Assembly: GCA_942493275.1 (NCBI GenBank)
Contig: OW818687.1
Span: 806,001-870,000, forward strand
DNA length: 64,000 bases
Direction of reading: 5' to 3'
From: G942493275 sp942493275
GTDB taxonomy: Bacteria > Actinomycetota > Coriobacteriia > Anaerosomatales > PHET01
Shown: positions 40,844 through 49,576 of the stretch, one piece after another
How the letters are laid out: every line of letters starts with the position of its first letter
Position numbering within the stretch: position 1 is the stretch's first letter
Translations under genes and position numbers: made by a program
The notes under the pieces: model-generated
Told to the model about the DNA's origin: nothing
The model's input: only the letters and a program-made list of their open reading frames with translations
The model's database searches: none

Positions 40844-42361
40844 TTAGTCCTCCGCGACGTCGAACAACCTCGCCCGCATCGTGAACCAATCGGCGAATCG
40901 TCCGACCGCCCTCTTGAACGCTCCCAGATGTACCGGGTAGTAGAAGGCGGACTCGAACCAGCCCTGCTCTCCGAAGTACGCGTAGTCACGCTTGTCCTTT
41001 GGGGCGCTGTTACGAACGCCGGTCCGAGACGCCCGGAACATCACGAGCTGGAGTAGCGACGGCGCGGGAAACGCGGGCTTCAGGAGTCCTTCGTGAAAGC
41101 GTTTGCTCTGGTCGGTTAGAGCCTTGTCCATCTTGAGCAACGCCGCCTCGCTCATTGGCTCGAGCGTGCGCATGACGGAACCCTTCACCACCCGGAACCC
41201 GAGCCCGCCGGCAACGAACTCCAGGTAGTCGCGAATCTTGCCGCCGCGAAACATCCCTTGGACCACGATCGAGCTCGCCAACTTGCCGTGGAAGCGCGGT
41301 CGATGGAACGCGAACCCGAGCCGATCGAGGAATACCTTCATGGCGCCGGGGACGTCCCACGAGTAGTTCGGCGATGCGAACACGACCGCGTCGGCTGCCG
41401 CCATCTTCCCGATAAGCACATCCCGGTCGTCCTTCAGCGGGCAGCGCTCCTCGCCATAGTCGAAGCATACTTTGCACCCCCGGCACACGCCGAGTCTGTA
41501 GTCACTCAGGGTGACGATCTCGCCCTCCACGTCGCCGTAGGACTCGAGCCGGTCCAGAAACATGCGTGATGCGTTGTAGGTTGCCCCACCCTTGTGCGGG
41601 CTTCCGTTCAGCACCAGGACCTTCTTGGTCGACTCGGCGGATACGGCACCGCTGCGACTCGGCACGGGTGCGGTGCGAATCAGCGTCACCGCGAACACCG
41701 CCACCCACAACAGCGCCCCGTATATGTTCGACCGTTCGAGCACGCCGAACCACGCGATGATCTCTCCCGCGGCGATGCGTTCGATCATCGATCCGGCCCA
41801 CACTCCGCCACCGAGCACCACAAGGACCGTCACCACGGAGTACCAGCGGAAGCCCTTGCCGAGCCCGGCTGCCCCAAACCCGATGAACGCGAACATCAGT
41901 GCAACGAGTGCGAACGTGGCTCCGCTGTGCAGGACGCCGCTGAGGGGCATCTGGCCCGTCGCCGACAGGCCGCTGTCGGGCCGCAACGGGAACGCTGTCA
42001 ATCCGAGCTGACTGACCACCCCGTATACCGCCAGCAGCACCCCGGCCGTGCGGAGTGATCGCTTGCCGCGGGCCGCGAACCACACGCCAATGCCGAACGC
42101 CATGACCAGCACGTTGTACAGCGTCATCGGCGGCACCACGAAGGACCGGGTGGGCGCACCGACGGCCAACAACTCACTGACGGCCCGATCGACGAGTACA
42201 TAGCCATCCCAACGCATCGCCGCGAGCCAGTCGGTTGCGACGTACACCAGCGAGGACAGCACTCCGCACCACAGCAGCACCCTCACCGCATCGGAGTGAT
42301 GGGACGACGGAATGACGGCACCCTGATGCCGCTCGTTCGAATCTACAGCCACGGTATCCAC
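40844..42361 (-). CDS. Fusion: DUF998 membrane domain plus flavodoxin-fold NAD(P)H-dependent oxidoreductase
   Basis: A 505-residue fusion. Residues 25-230 form six or seven helices of the DUF998 type (VLLWCGVLSSLVYVATDWLAA, LGLTAFPLR). Residues 245-430 are a flavodoxin-like FMN reductase domain (VLVLNGSPHKGGATYNASR, FASPNYSWDVPGAMKVFLDR). A Cys-rich insert, CRGCKVCFDYGEERC, resembles iron-sulfur flavoproteins but has one Cys too many apart for certainty. A 75-residue helical tail follows. It begins at a GTG (42361, or 42352 with AAGG at better spacing) and overlaps the previous methyltransferase-like gene. It should be a membrane-tethered reductase. Confidence 0.88.
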   Translation of the reverse strand: MDTVAVDSNERHQGAVIPSSHHSDAVRVLLWCGVLSSLVYVATDWLAAMRWDGYVLVDRAVSELLAVGAPTRSFVVPPMTLYNVLVMAFGIGVWFAARGKRSLRTAGVLLAVYGVVSQLGLTAFPLRPDSGLSATGQMPLSGVLHSGATFALVALMFAFIGFGAAGLGKGFRWYSVVTVLVVLGGGVWAGSMIERIAAGEIIAWFGVLERSNIYGALLWVAVFAVTLIRTAPVPSRSGAVSAESTKKVLVLNGSPHKGGATYNASRMFLDRLESYGDVEGEIVTLSDYRLGVCRGCKVCFDYGEERCPLKDDRDVLIGKMAAADAVVFASPNYSWDVPGAMKVFLDRLGFAFHRPRFHGKLASSIVVQGMFRGGKIRDYLEFVAGGLGFRVVKGSVMRTLEPMSEAALLKMDKALTDQSKRFHEGLLKPAFPAPSLLQLVMFRASRTGVRNSAPKDKRDYAYFGEQGWFESAFYYPVHLGAFKRAVGRFADWFTMRARLFDVAED

Positions 42362-42858
42362 ACCTTCTCAGCATATGCGTCCCACTCGGGTCCGAACGTC
42401 TTGGCGAGGCCTCGTTCTTCTGCGGGCGCGTACCGGCGGACACCTATGTAGATCGGGAGACCAAAGACAAGACCCATCCACGAACCCAGCAGCAAGCCGA
42501 GCGCGGGGATTACGAGCAGCCCGACCGAGGTGTACAGCGGATGCTTGACCAGAGCGAACGGCCCGCTCGTGATGAGTTCACCCTTGGGCACGCGTGTAAG
42601 GATCAGGACCACCGACCAGAGCCAACCCACAACACCAACGACGAGCGCCGTCTCGACAAACAAGCCAGCCGCAGGCGACGTCGTCGGAGCGTCGAGCAGC
42701 GTGGGATAGAGATAGTTCAGCGCGACGCCCGCCACAAGGAACGGCAACGTGAACAAGCCGATCTTGTCACCGCTGCCGACAAGCATCTTCAGCGACGGCC
42801 GCGCTGTACGCGCTTCAGCCGACTCAGTCGCCGGTCTCATCACAGAGGTCTCACTCAT
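42343..42858 (-). CDS. Isoprenylcysteine carboxyl methyltransferase-like membrane protein
   Basis: A 171-residue protein with four or five helices and the ICMT/PEMT-type C-terminal pattern: LITSGPFALVKHPLYTSVGLLVIP, then RYAPAEERGLAKTFGPEWDAYAEKV. The His in KHPLY and the paired Glu residues form the usual S-adenosylmethionine site. Bacterial homologues methylate lipids or unknown small molecules. The ATG at 42858 follows GAGGGGGTG. The end overlaps the DUF998-flavodoxin gene, so both are in the TetR-controlled operon. Confidence 0.88.
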   Translation of the reverse strand: MSETSVMRPATESAEARTARPSLKMLVGSGDKIGLFTLPFLVAGVALNYLYPTLLDAPTTSPAAGLFVETALVVGVVGWLWSVVLILTRVPKGELITSGPFALVKHPLYTSVGLLVIPALGLLLGSWMGLVFGLPIYIGVRRYAPAEERGLAKTFGPEWDAYAEKVWIPWL

Positions 42859-42912
42859 CTGTACACACCCCCTCACAGAATCGTTCCCACCGCCAAACGG
42901 CGGTGGCGTCCC

Positions 42913-43116
42913 CTACGCGAAGTGCCACGGGAATCCCGCGTAGTGCCCCCAGGCGAGAATTCCCGCCATCCCGATGCCGGCCAGCGCCACGATCGCCGCG
43001 ACGATGCCCAGGGTCCACCCCATCCAGCCTCCCCACCTGATCGCCATGACGACAGCGACGACCGCGAGCACGCCCACGATCGCGCACGCCGGCATAACGG
43101 CAGCCGGGAGCGTCAT
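42913..43116 (-). CDS. Small two-helix membrane protein
   Basis: A 67-residue protein made of two hydrophobic helices separated by IRWGGWMGWT, with a short WGHYAGFPWHF tail. No family recognised. The start could be the GTG at 43140 (eight residues longer) or the ATG at 43116, which has GGTGAG nine bases upstream. It lies inside the minus-strand operon under the TetR-type promoter. Confidence 0.6.
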   Translation of the reverse strand: MTLPAAVMPACAIVGVLAVVAVVMAIRWGGWMGWTLGIVAAIVALAGIGMAGILAWGHYAGFPWHFA

Positions 43117-43179
43117 GACCTCGAACTCACCGCGCTGCACGGCTCCCGAGGCGGCACGCGCCTCGATTGGCAGGTCGTC

Positions 43180-43386
43180 TCAATAGAGCGCCGAGTCGAC
43201 CACTTCAACCTGAAGCCGCGCCTCTACTCCCGTCCCCACCTGGCGCATATCCATGACCTGGATGCGCACGCCCTTCATGTCGTTCTCCGGCACCACGATC
43301 TCTGTGGCACCCTCGGCCTTGACCACGTAATCAAGGGTCGACCCTTGCCAGCCAACTCGGCACGATGGCTCCGTCCTGATCTGCAT
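43180..43386 (-). CDS. Small soluble protein, first gene of a TetR-controlled operon
   Basis: A 68-residue beta-rich protein (STLDYVVKAEGATEIVVPENDMKGVRIQVMDM, split by turns; VEARLQVEVVD) without membrane segments or cysteine pairs. I do not recognise it. AAGGGAGCGAAG precedes the ATG. It is the first gene after the divergent promoter at 43.46 kb and is followed by three further genes on the same strand. Confidence 0.62.
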   Translation of the reverse strand: MQIRTEPSCRVGWQGSTLDYVVKAEGATEIVVPENDMKGVRIQVMDMRQVGTGVEARLQVEVVDSALY

Positions 43387-43432
43387 CGCTCTTCGCTCCC
43401 TTCTTCACCGCACGGCACTTGCGTGCGGGTGC

Positions 43433-43486
43433 TTTACGGCGTATAGTTTACGGCGTAAAGACTATACCCTTACACAGTAAAGTCAA
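43433..43486. promoter_or_regulatory. Divergent promoter with TetR-type palindrome
   Basis: TTTACG-G-CGTAAA (43447-43459), extended by TATAGT/ACTATA, is a strong palindrome, and another half-site TTTACGGCGTA occurs at 43433. On the minus strand TTGACT, 16 bases, TAGTCT (43486 to 43459) forms a promoter whose -10 lies in the palindrome. On the plus strand TTTACG and TTACAC are 17 bases apart. A TetR gene starts 31 bases to the right. Confidence 0.75.
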
Positions 43487-43516
43487 GCCCCGAATCTCGA
43501 GAAAGGTCGCCGAATC

Positions 43517-44170
43517 ATGACGCCGCACCCAAGCAAGGACGGCCGCGAGCCTCTGAACAGGGAGAAGATCGTCGAGAAGGCTCTCGAGTTGCTCGACAAC
43601 GAGGGCGCGGAGCGGCTCACCATGCGCCGCCTGGGTGAGGCGCTCGACGTTGAGGCGATGGCGCTGTACCACTACTTCCCAAACAAGGACGCCATTCTCG
43701 ATGCCGTGGCCGCGCGAATCATCGAGGAGACCGGGCCGGCCTTGCCGGTTGCGGACGCCGCAACCGACTGGAGGGCCGTGATGATGTCCGGGCCTGCCTC
43801 CGCCGGCCGAGCCATCGCGGCGCACCCGAAGGCCGGCTGGCTGTTCCTTGGTAGGACGTACAACACCGCGGAATCGCTTCAGATGCTTGAGTCGCCGCTC
43901 GCGATCCTGCGCTCGGCGGGCTTCGAGGGTCAGGACCTCGTGGATGCCGCGCACGCGATCTTCGCGTACACGGCGGGCTGGTACCTACTGTCCTCGGGGC
44001 AGGGCGGCTCATGGAGTGGGCCGGCTGACGATGAGGTCGTCGGCGCAGCCGAGGTCACCCCGCTCGCGGCGTCACTGGCGCCCGAGTTGCGCGACTGGAG
44101 TCGCGGCATGGAGGAAGGGTTCGCCGCGCTGCTGGACGGTCTGGAGGCGAAGCGCCGCAAGCAAGACTAG
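43517..44170 (+). CDS. TetR family regulator (TetR_C_1 type)
   Basis: A 217-residue protein. The HTH domain spans 14-62 (LNREKIVEKALELLDNEGAERLTMRRLGEALDVEAMALYHYFPNK), followed by a TetR_C_1-like helical domain. GAAAGG precedes the ATG at the usual distance. It diverges from the four-gene operon at 43386-40844 over a palindromic operator, so it very probably represses that operon and itself. The inducer is unknown. Confidence 0.93.
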   Translation: MTPHPSKDGREPLNREKIVEKALELLDNEGAERLTMRRLGEALDVEAMALYHYFPNKDAILDAVAARIIEETGPALPVADAATDWRAVMMSGPASAGRAIAAHPKAGWLFLGRTYNTAESLQMLESPLAILRSAGFEGQDLVDAAHAIFAYTAGWYLLSSGQGGSWSGPADDEVVGAAEVTPLAASLAPELRDWSRGMEEGFAALLDGLEAKRRKQD

Positions 44171-44407
44171 GCGGTACAGGATGCGCGCGAGACCGCGCAC
44201 CCCGTTAACGATCACGAGCTGATCGATCCGCGTGGGGTTCTCGGGTGTCGGCGGGGGCAAAGGAATTCGAACGCCCGGCTTCGCCCGAACCGCCCGCCTG
44301 CACGTCACGTAATGACGCCGAGCAGGCGTTCGCATGGGTACATGTGCCATGACGCGACGGGCAGAGAACACATCGGCCACGCTCCGCGTTCGTGACAGGG
44401 GGGTCAC

Positions 44408-45964
44408 ATGCTCGAGATCGTCGTCTTCGCGTGCGGGGCAGCACTGATGGGGCTCGAGTTCATAGCCGCGCGCCTGCTCGCTCCCGCCCTGGGCAGTTCG
44501 CTCTTCGTATGGGGTGCCGTCATTTCAATCGTGATGGTGGCGTTGTCGCTGGGGTACTGGGCGGGGGGGCAGGTCGCGGACCGGTTTGGCTCGACCCGCA
44601 TGCTCGCCCCCATCATCGCGACGGCCGGGCTCTTCACCGTCCTGGTGCCGCGGCTTACGACGAGCGTGCTACCGCTCGTCGCGGACCTCGGCGCCCGCAC
44701 GGGGTCGCTCGTGGCCTCGGCCGTCGTCTTCTTCGCCCCGTCGCTCCTACTCGCGATGGTCTCCCCTCTTGGAGTGCGCCTTGCCACCGGGGAACGCGTC
44801 GACCACGTGGGCCGCTCAGCCGGCCAGCTCTATGCGATCTCAACCGCTGGGAGCATCGTCGGCACGATCGCGACCGCGTTCTGGCTCATCCCGCTGCTGT
44901 CGCTTGACGGACTCGCGGTGGGCATAGGCTTCCTGCTCTTCGCAGCCGCGGCCCTCGCCCTGGCACTCCCGGGGCGCTACACGGAGGTCGCGCCGTCTAG
45001 AGGTTCCAGCCGCCCTGCGGGACTTTATGCCGGCACGCTCGGGCTGATCGCGCTGGGCGCTATCGTCGGCGTCTCCTCGTTGCTGATTCCTGCGGCACAG
45101 GTGCCCGGCGTTTCCGCAGACGAGCAGGTCATCTTGCGCAAGGACACCCAGTACCATCGCCTCGTCGTGACCCAAGACGCAACTGAACGCCACCTGCGGT
45201 TCGACCGGAGTCACCAGAGCGCGATGTTTTTGGACGATCCCTACGAGACGAGCTTCGCGTACCCGCAGTACCTGCACTTGGCGCTTGCCGCGAAGCCCGA
45301 TGCGAGATCGGTGTTGATCGTAGGACTGGGCGGAGGCTCGCTCGTGAAGCGGATGTGGCGCGATTACCCGCAGATGCAGATCGATGTCGCCGAGATCGAC
45401 CCGGTCGTGGTCGACGTCGCCTACGATCACTTCGAACTCGTGCGCGACCCTCGTATCAGAGTGGTCGCCGAAGATGGCAGGCGATTCCTGAACGCGAGCG
45501 ACAAGCGCTACGACATCATCGTCATGGACGCGTACTACGCCGACGCGCTGCCATCACATCTCACGACAGAGGAGTTCTTCCGTGAGGCCGATGCGCACCT
45601 GACCCCGGGAGGCGTGGTGGCGTACAACGTCATCGGCGCCGTCGAAGGAGAAGGGAGCCGGCTGTTCCGCAGCATGTACCGCACGGCCGGGAGCGTGTGG
45701 GACAACCTCTGGGTGTTCCCCATCGGTATCAGTGAGGACGGCCGCGTCGACCAGCGTCGCAACATCATCGTTTTGGCGACGAACGGCCGAGCCGACCGGG
45801 AGGAACTCCTCGGACGCATCGCGAACCGTGTGAGCGGCGCGGTGACGATCAGTGGCTTCGAAGCATTCGCCGCCGATCTCTGGGAGTCACCCGTCGCAAC
45901 GGACGACGTTCCGACTCTCACCGACGCCCATGCCCCCACCGACGCGCTCATACAGCTCAAGTGA
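44408..45964 (+). CDS. Fused-MFS/spermidine-synthase-like membrane protein
   Basis: A 518-residue protein. The N-terminal half has six helices (ALMGLEFIAARLLAPALGSSLFVWG) followed by two helices near 190-235. The C-terminal half is a spermidine-synthase-type Rossmann domain: VLIVGLGGGSLVKRM, VAEIDPVVVDVAYDHF and YDIIVMDAYYADALPSHL. It has the Asp of the aminopropyl-transfer class but may act on other substrates, as many membrane-fused members do. AGGGGGG precedes the ATG at 44408. It ends in a good terminator, just before the island. Confidence 0.9.
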   Translation: MLEIVVFACGAALMGLEFIAARLLAPALGSSLFVWGAVISIVMVALSLGYWAGGQVADRFGSTRMLAPIIATAGLFTVLVPRLTTSVLPLVADLGARTGSLVASAVVFFAPSLLLAMVSPLGVRLATGERVDHVGRSAGQLYAISTAGSIVGTIATAFWLIPLLSLDGLAVGIGFLLFAAAALALALPGRYTEVAPSRGSSRPAGLYAGTLGLIALGAIVGVSSLLIPAAQVPGVSADEQVILRKDTQYHRLVVTQDATERHLRFDRSHQSAMFLDDPYETSFAYPQYLHLALAAKPDARSVLIVGLGGGSLVKRMWRDYPQMQIDVAEIDPVVVDVAYDHFELVRDPRIRVVAEDGRRFLNASDKRYDIIVMDAYYADALPSHLTTEEFFREADAHLTPGGVVAYNVIGAVEGEGSRLFRSMYRTAGSVWDNLWVFPIGISEDGRVDQRRNIIVLATNGRADREELLGRIANRVSGAVTISGFEAFAADLWESPVATDDVPTLTDAHAPTDALIQLK

Positions 45965-46020
45965 CGACGTCGCCCGGGGGGTGACATACGACCGGGTGCT
46001 TGGCCCTACTCGTAGTGCAG

Positions 46021-46058
46021 CGTAGCCCCGCCCTCATGAACTGAGGTGCGGGGCTACG
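46021..46058 (+). terminator. Intrinsic terminator after the spermidine-synthase-like gene
   Basis: CGTAGCCCCGC at 46021 pairs with GCGGGGCTACG at 46048, an 11-bp perfect stem, followed by TTTCTG. It lies about 57 bases after the stop codon and 13 bases before the tRNA-Ser fragment. Confidence 0.85.
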
Positions 46059-46071
46059 TTTCTGCAGCATA

Positions 46072-46132
46072 TGGCGGAGGAGGAGGGATTCGAACCCTCG
46101 AGACGGGGGATACCCGCCTAACGGTTTTCGAG
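46072..46132 (-). other. tRNA-Ser(CGA) 3' half, attachment-site core (left)
   Basis: On the minus strand the sequence runs from the anticodon loop CTCGAAA (anticodon CGA, 46130-46128) through the long class II variable arm, the T arm GAGGG-TTCGAAT-CCCTC and the acceptor 3' strand to an encoded CCA at 46074-46072. No D arm or 5' acceptor precedes it, so it is not a functional tRNA. Confidence 0.85.
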
Positions 46133-46271
46133 TTCATATCCCCTCGTGTCGCCTAGTGTTGTCAAGACACGTTTAGCGCCATCTAGCTTGGCATATTCCG
46201 AAGGCTCGTTTCGGCTGACATCGTCCTGATGCGTCCTGTTATGGCTAGCGCGTTTGCAGTTTGGTTTGCAG
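46072..46271. repeat. 200-bp direct repeat, left copy (att core plus arm)
   Basis: Identical to 59399-59471 over its first 73 bases, then about 15 mismatches and no gaps in the remaining 127 in my hand alignment. It ends with GTTTGCAGTTTGGTTTGCAG, two copies of GTTTGCAG that look like integrase arm-binding sites. From 46272 to 46552 I see no convincing gene. Confidence 0.85.
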
Positions 46272-46552
46272 AATCTGATTCTACTTGCCTGCCGATGACC
46301 AACACGGCAGTTGGACGCCATGGACTTGTGCGGTGCCGCTCCATAGTATCTCCACTTGCGATTCTGACCGCCCGTGCCTATGCTCACTGCGTTCAGGTAG
46401 GCGCCCAGGCTCGGCGACCGCCCTCGCAAGGGGGTCGGACTCCGCCCGCAACGGCGCTGTTGTTGGAAGCACAAACCCGTGCTGAAGTTAATTCGTCCAA
46501 GAAATTACGGGCGACCCCACCGAGGCACGAGGCTTGCTTTGGATCAGTCGAT

Positions 46553-46837
46553 ATGAACGTTCTTAAGACCCTGACCATCGTGCTGGTGCTCGTAGTCGGC
46601 GTCGCGGTACTGTTGCTTTGTGGCGACGGTATCGGCGTCGGGTGCGGCCATGCGTGCTGTGCGGGCTCGGAGCGCTCACGTCCTCTCCAGAGACTTGCAC
46701 GCAGGCTCAAGTGCGTGTGCAGATCGTTCATGGATCTGTTGCTCCTCATGGGAGGCTTTACCCGCGGGACATACACGTCGTGCGCATCACTCGCTTCCAC
46801 ACCAGCGCTCCTCAAAGTAGCCGCTCTCAGGATCTGA
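46553..46837 (+). CDS. Small Cys-rich membrane-anchored protein
   Basis: A 94-residue protein. Residues 3-24 form a hydrophobic helix or signal anchor, followed by CGDGIGVGCGHACCAGSERS, a cysteine cluster, then a basic segment (RPLQRLARRLK). The end of the frame is less protein-like, so the true C-terminus could be shorter through a frameshift. There is no good ribosome-binding site before the ATG. I know no characterised relative. It precedes the cupredoxin operon by 48 bases. Confidence 0.5.
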   Translation: MNVLKTLTIVLVLVVGVAVLLLCGDGIGVGCGHACCAGSERSRPLQRLARRLKCVCRSFMDLLLLMGGFTRGTYTSCASLASTPALLKVAALRI

Positions 46838-46884
46838 TCTCCGACAGCCTTCGCCGTCGTTGAGCCCCAGGTCAGGAGAGTCCT

Positions 46885-48438
46885 ATGAGTCGCACGCTAC
46901 GTCTTGTTCTTCCTCTTGCCATGCTGCTGTCCGTCTTCGTGTGGACGGGTGCAGCTATGGCCAAGCCCGCAGAATGGCAGCGGGTCGATGTCACCTTGCA
47001 CTCAGAGCAGTCGGGTGGCGTGATGCTTGTCTCTGGCGAACTGCCCGAGTCGGTGAAGCTGCCGGCCGAGGCGGAGCTCTCCGTCCCCGCGGGCTCCTCT
47101 CTGCAGTGGGTCGGCGAGATACTCGGCGGCGATCCATCAGCCGACCCTGAGCTCACGTACACGAAATCGACGGTGAACGGCTCGGACGTCTACCGGTTTA
47201 CGCTGACGAAGTCACGCATTGCCCAGCTCGAGATCGTGACCAGCGAGGCCGCCGGCTTCGACGGCACGAACTACACCTCGGGCGTTAAGTGGTCGGCAAC
47301 CCAGGCTGTCCCAGAAGTTCGGCTAAGCGCGCGCATCCCTCAAGGTGCCCAGATCGTTCAGCCCTCGCCCGACGCTGCGCTCCAGCCAGGGGACTCCGGC
47401 TACAGCTTCTATACGAAGTCGGTTAAGGACGTGAAGCCGGGCGACCAACTCGACATGACGTTCTCGTACAAAGTGGCGGCCACGCCTGCCTCAACCACGG
47501 CGGCGACATCATCTGGCTCGACAGCCCAGATCGTCATCATTCTGATCGCCGTGGCAGCGGGCGGGTTCTTCGTCATGGCGGTTCGGCGCAAGATGGCACC
47601 CGCGTCGGGTGATGCGGTAGTACCCGCGAAGACTTCCGCAGCCAGCATCAAGTCAAACACGGCCAAAAGCGCGAAGAACAACGGAAAGAACACTCGCTCG
47701 AAGAACTCAACGACCAGCGCCCCCATCGAGGTTGAAGACGCGAATGGCCCATCGACGCGTTTGACGGGTGCCGCGAAGCGCAACATCCTGACTGGGGCCA
47801 TAGTCGGCTCGATCATCGTGGTTGCGCTCGTGGTCGGAAACCAGACCAACAAGCCGCTGATCGAGGGTGACTCGATCAGTCAGACATTCTCGCAAGGACA
47901 GCCGTGCTCAACGGCGACCATCGCGCTAGCCGTGCCGGCAGGTGAAGATCCGGCCAAAACGGCCGAGACCCTGTTCACCGCCTTGAGAGCCGTCGACGGC
48001 ATGAACACTGCAACATACAACTTCAAGACGTCGACGCTCGAGGCCGGTTTCTGTGAGTCCTCGGCCACCGAGGAGAGTGTCCGTCAGGGACTCGCTCCGA
48101 CGGGGCTGGTGGATGCGTCCGCCCCAGATCAGTCAGCTGCCCCTGCACCCGTCGAGAGCGCAGCGGAGACTCCGGCGGGCGAAGGACAGGCACTGACAGT
48201 GGACACATCCTCGGGGTCATTCGCGCCGTCACAACTCTCAGCTGAAGCCGGCAAACCGGTCGAGATCACATTCGGCCAGGGCACGGGTTGCCTCGGCGAA
48301 GTGGTGTTCCCCGAACTGAACGTCCGACAGAGCCTAGAGGGCGGTCCTGCAACCGTGAAGTTGCCGGCGCTTGAACCCGGGACATATGACTTCGCGTGTG
48401 GCATGGACATGCAGCACGGTACGTTGGTGGTCCAATAG
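46885..48438 (+). CDS. Secreted membrane protein with C-terminal cupredoxin domain
   Basis: A 517-residue protein. A signal peptide (1-26) precedes a beta-rich external domain (about 30-205). Then a helix (about 213-232), a Lys/Ser/Asn-rich linker and a second helix near 300-318 follow. A ferredoxin-like/HMA-type fold without a CxxC pair may occupy 335-415. The last 90 residues are a cupredoxin_1 domain (SGSFAPSQLSAEAGKPVEIT; FACGMDMQHG), with the Cys, His and Met expected of a copper site. It probably binds copper outside the membrane. GGAGAG precedes the ATG; its stop overlaps the start of the next gene. Confidence 0.82.
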   Translation: MSRTLRLVLPLAMLLSVFVWTGAAMAKPAEWQRVDVTLHSEQSGGVMLVSGELPESVKLPAEAELSVPAGSSLQWVGEILGGDPSADPELTYTKSTVNGSDVYRFTLTKSRIAQLEIVTSEAAGFDGTNYTSGVKWSATQAVPEVRLSARIPQGAQIVQPSPDAALQPGDSGYSFYTKSVKDVKPGDQLDMTFSYKVAATPASTTAATSSGSTAQIVIILIAVAAGGFFVMAVRRKMAPASGDAVVPAKTSAASIKSNTAKSAKNNGKNTRSKNSTTSAPIEVEDANGPSTRLTGAAKRNILTGAIVGSIIVVALVVGNQTNKPLIEGDSISQTFSQGQPCSTATIALAVPAGEDPAKTAETLFTALRAVDGMNTATYNFKTSTLEAGFCESSATEESVRQGLAPTGLVDASAPDQSAAPAPVESAAETPAGEGQALTVDTSSGSFAPSQLSAEAGKPVEITFGQGTGCLGEVVFPELNVRQSLEGGPATVKLPALEPGTYDFACGMDMQHGTLVVQ

Positions 48439-49523
48439 TGCGGCGGCCGGCAGTGGGTCGCACATGCCAGTTGCTGCGTCTCAGCAAGTTCAGCTCTCTC
48501 GCGGCGGTATTCGTCGCCCTCGTGCTGCTATCAGCACCGGTTTCTGCGCTCACGGCGCCATCCACCGCAGAGGCAGTCCCCAGAGACGAGATGCTGGCCC
48601 GTGCCACAAGGGTCAAGGCCCAAGTCGATGCCCTCGACAAACAGACCGAGATCCTCTCGGAGGACTACAACGCTGCTAATGAGCGCTACCAGAAGCTGGC
48701 CAAGCAAGAGAAGGCGGCTGCCAAGAGACTCAAGACGACAACGAAGCGCGCTGAGGCGCTGCAGAAGCGTCTTGGCTCTCGTGCGGTAAGCATGTATCGC
48801 AACGGTCCTCTGGGTTTCGTGGACGTGTTGCTCGGGGCCACGGACTTCGAGGCGTTCGCCCAGACGTGGGACTTCCTGAGTGAGCTGAACGAGGAAGACG
48901 CCCGAACGGTGGAGGACCTGAAGGTGGCCAAAGCCGAGCAGGCGGAGGCGCGAAGGTCTCTGGCGCAGCGGGCCGAACAGGCCGCCGCGATTTCCCGCGG
49001 TCTCGCGGCGCGTAAGAAGTCCATCGAAGGCCAGCTTGCCGCCCGCAAGCGCATGCTTTCGGGACTCGAAGCACAGGTCGCAGCGCTTGACAGGGCCGAG
49101 GAGCGGAGGCGTGCTGTACAGGCGGCTCGATCAGCGCGCAGCCCCGAGCCGGGCGGCCGCAGCTTCCCGCCGCCTACACGCGCTGCACGTTCGGAGGTCG
49201 TCTCGATCGCCAAGAAGTACCTGGGCGCGAAGTACGTGTGGGGTGCGGAAGGTCCCAACACCTTCGACTGCAGTGGGTTCACGATGTTCGTGTACCGGCA
49301 GGTCGGCGTCCGGCTACCTCGCGTTAGCCGTGACCAGATCAATGTCGGCCAGCGAGTGAGTAGGGCCGACCTTCAGCCTGGCGATCTCGTCTTTTTCGGC
49401 AGTCCAATCCATCACGTCGGCATCTACGTGGGCGGCGGCAAGATGATCCACTCTCCCCGCACGGGCGATGTGGTGAAGATCTCTCCACTACACAGCGACT
49501 ACGTCGGCGCCTGCCGACCCTAG
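48438..49523 (+). CDS. NlpC/P60 peptidoglycan hydrolase with PcsB-like coiled coil
   Basis: A 361-residue secreted protein. A signal peptide (about 15-45) is followed by a long coiled coil (50-240) that contains SMYRNGPLGFVDVLLGATDF. The C-terminal NlpC/P60 domain carries the catalytic triad Cys in NTFDCSGFTMFVYR and His in IHHVGIYVGGGKMIH. It should cleave stem peptides in peptidoglycan. It begins at a GTG that overlaps the stop of the cupredoxin gene by one base. Its coiled coil resembles the RlpA-type and M23 proteins of this window. Confidence 0.92.
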   Translation: MRRPAVGRTCQLLRLSKFSSLAAVFVALVLLSAPVSALTAPSTAEAVPRDEMLARATRVKAQVDALDKQTEILSEDYNAANERYQKLAKQEKAAAKRLKTTTKRAEALQKRLGSRAVSMYRNGPLGFVDVLLGATDFEAFAQTWDFLSELNEEDARTVEDLKVAKAEQAEARRSLAQRAEQAAAISRGLAARKKSIEGQLAARKRMLSGLEAQVAALDRAEERRRAVQAARSARSPEPGGRSFPPPTRAARSEVVSIAKKYLGAKYVWGAEGPNTFDCSGFTMFVYRQVGVRLPRVSRDQINVGQRVSRADLQPGDLVFFGSPIHHVGIYVGGGKMIHSPRTGDVVKISPLHSDYVGACRP

Positions 49524-49576
49524 ACCAACCACCATACGACGTCTGCGCATGATCGCAGGCGCTTCAGGAGGACTCA

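Noticed and set aside
44245..44290. AATTCGAAC stretch resembling a tRNA T loop on the minus strand
   Set aside because: The flanking five bases do not pair and no anticodon arm, D arm or acceptor partner is found within 100 bases on either strand.
46118..46474. 118-codon minus-strand frame over the left attachment arm, possibly an integrase tail
   Set aside because: No tyrosine-recombinase motif (R-HxxR-Y) is seen and the frame runs through the tRNA fragment, so it is more likely non-coding arm sequence.
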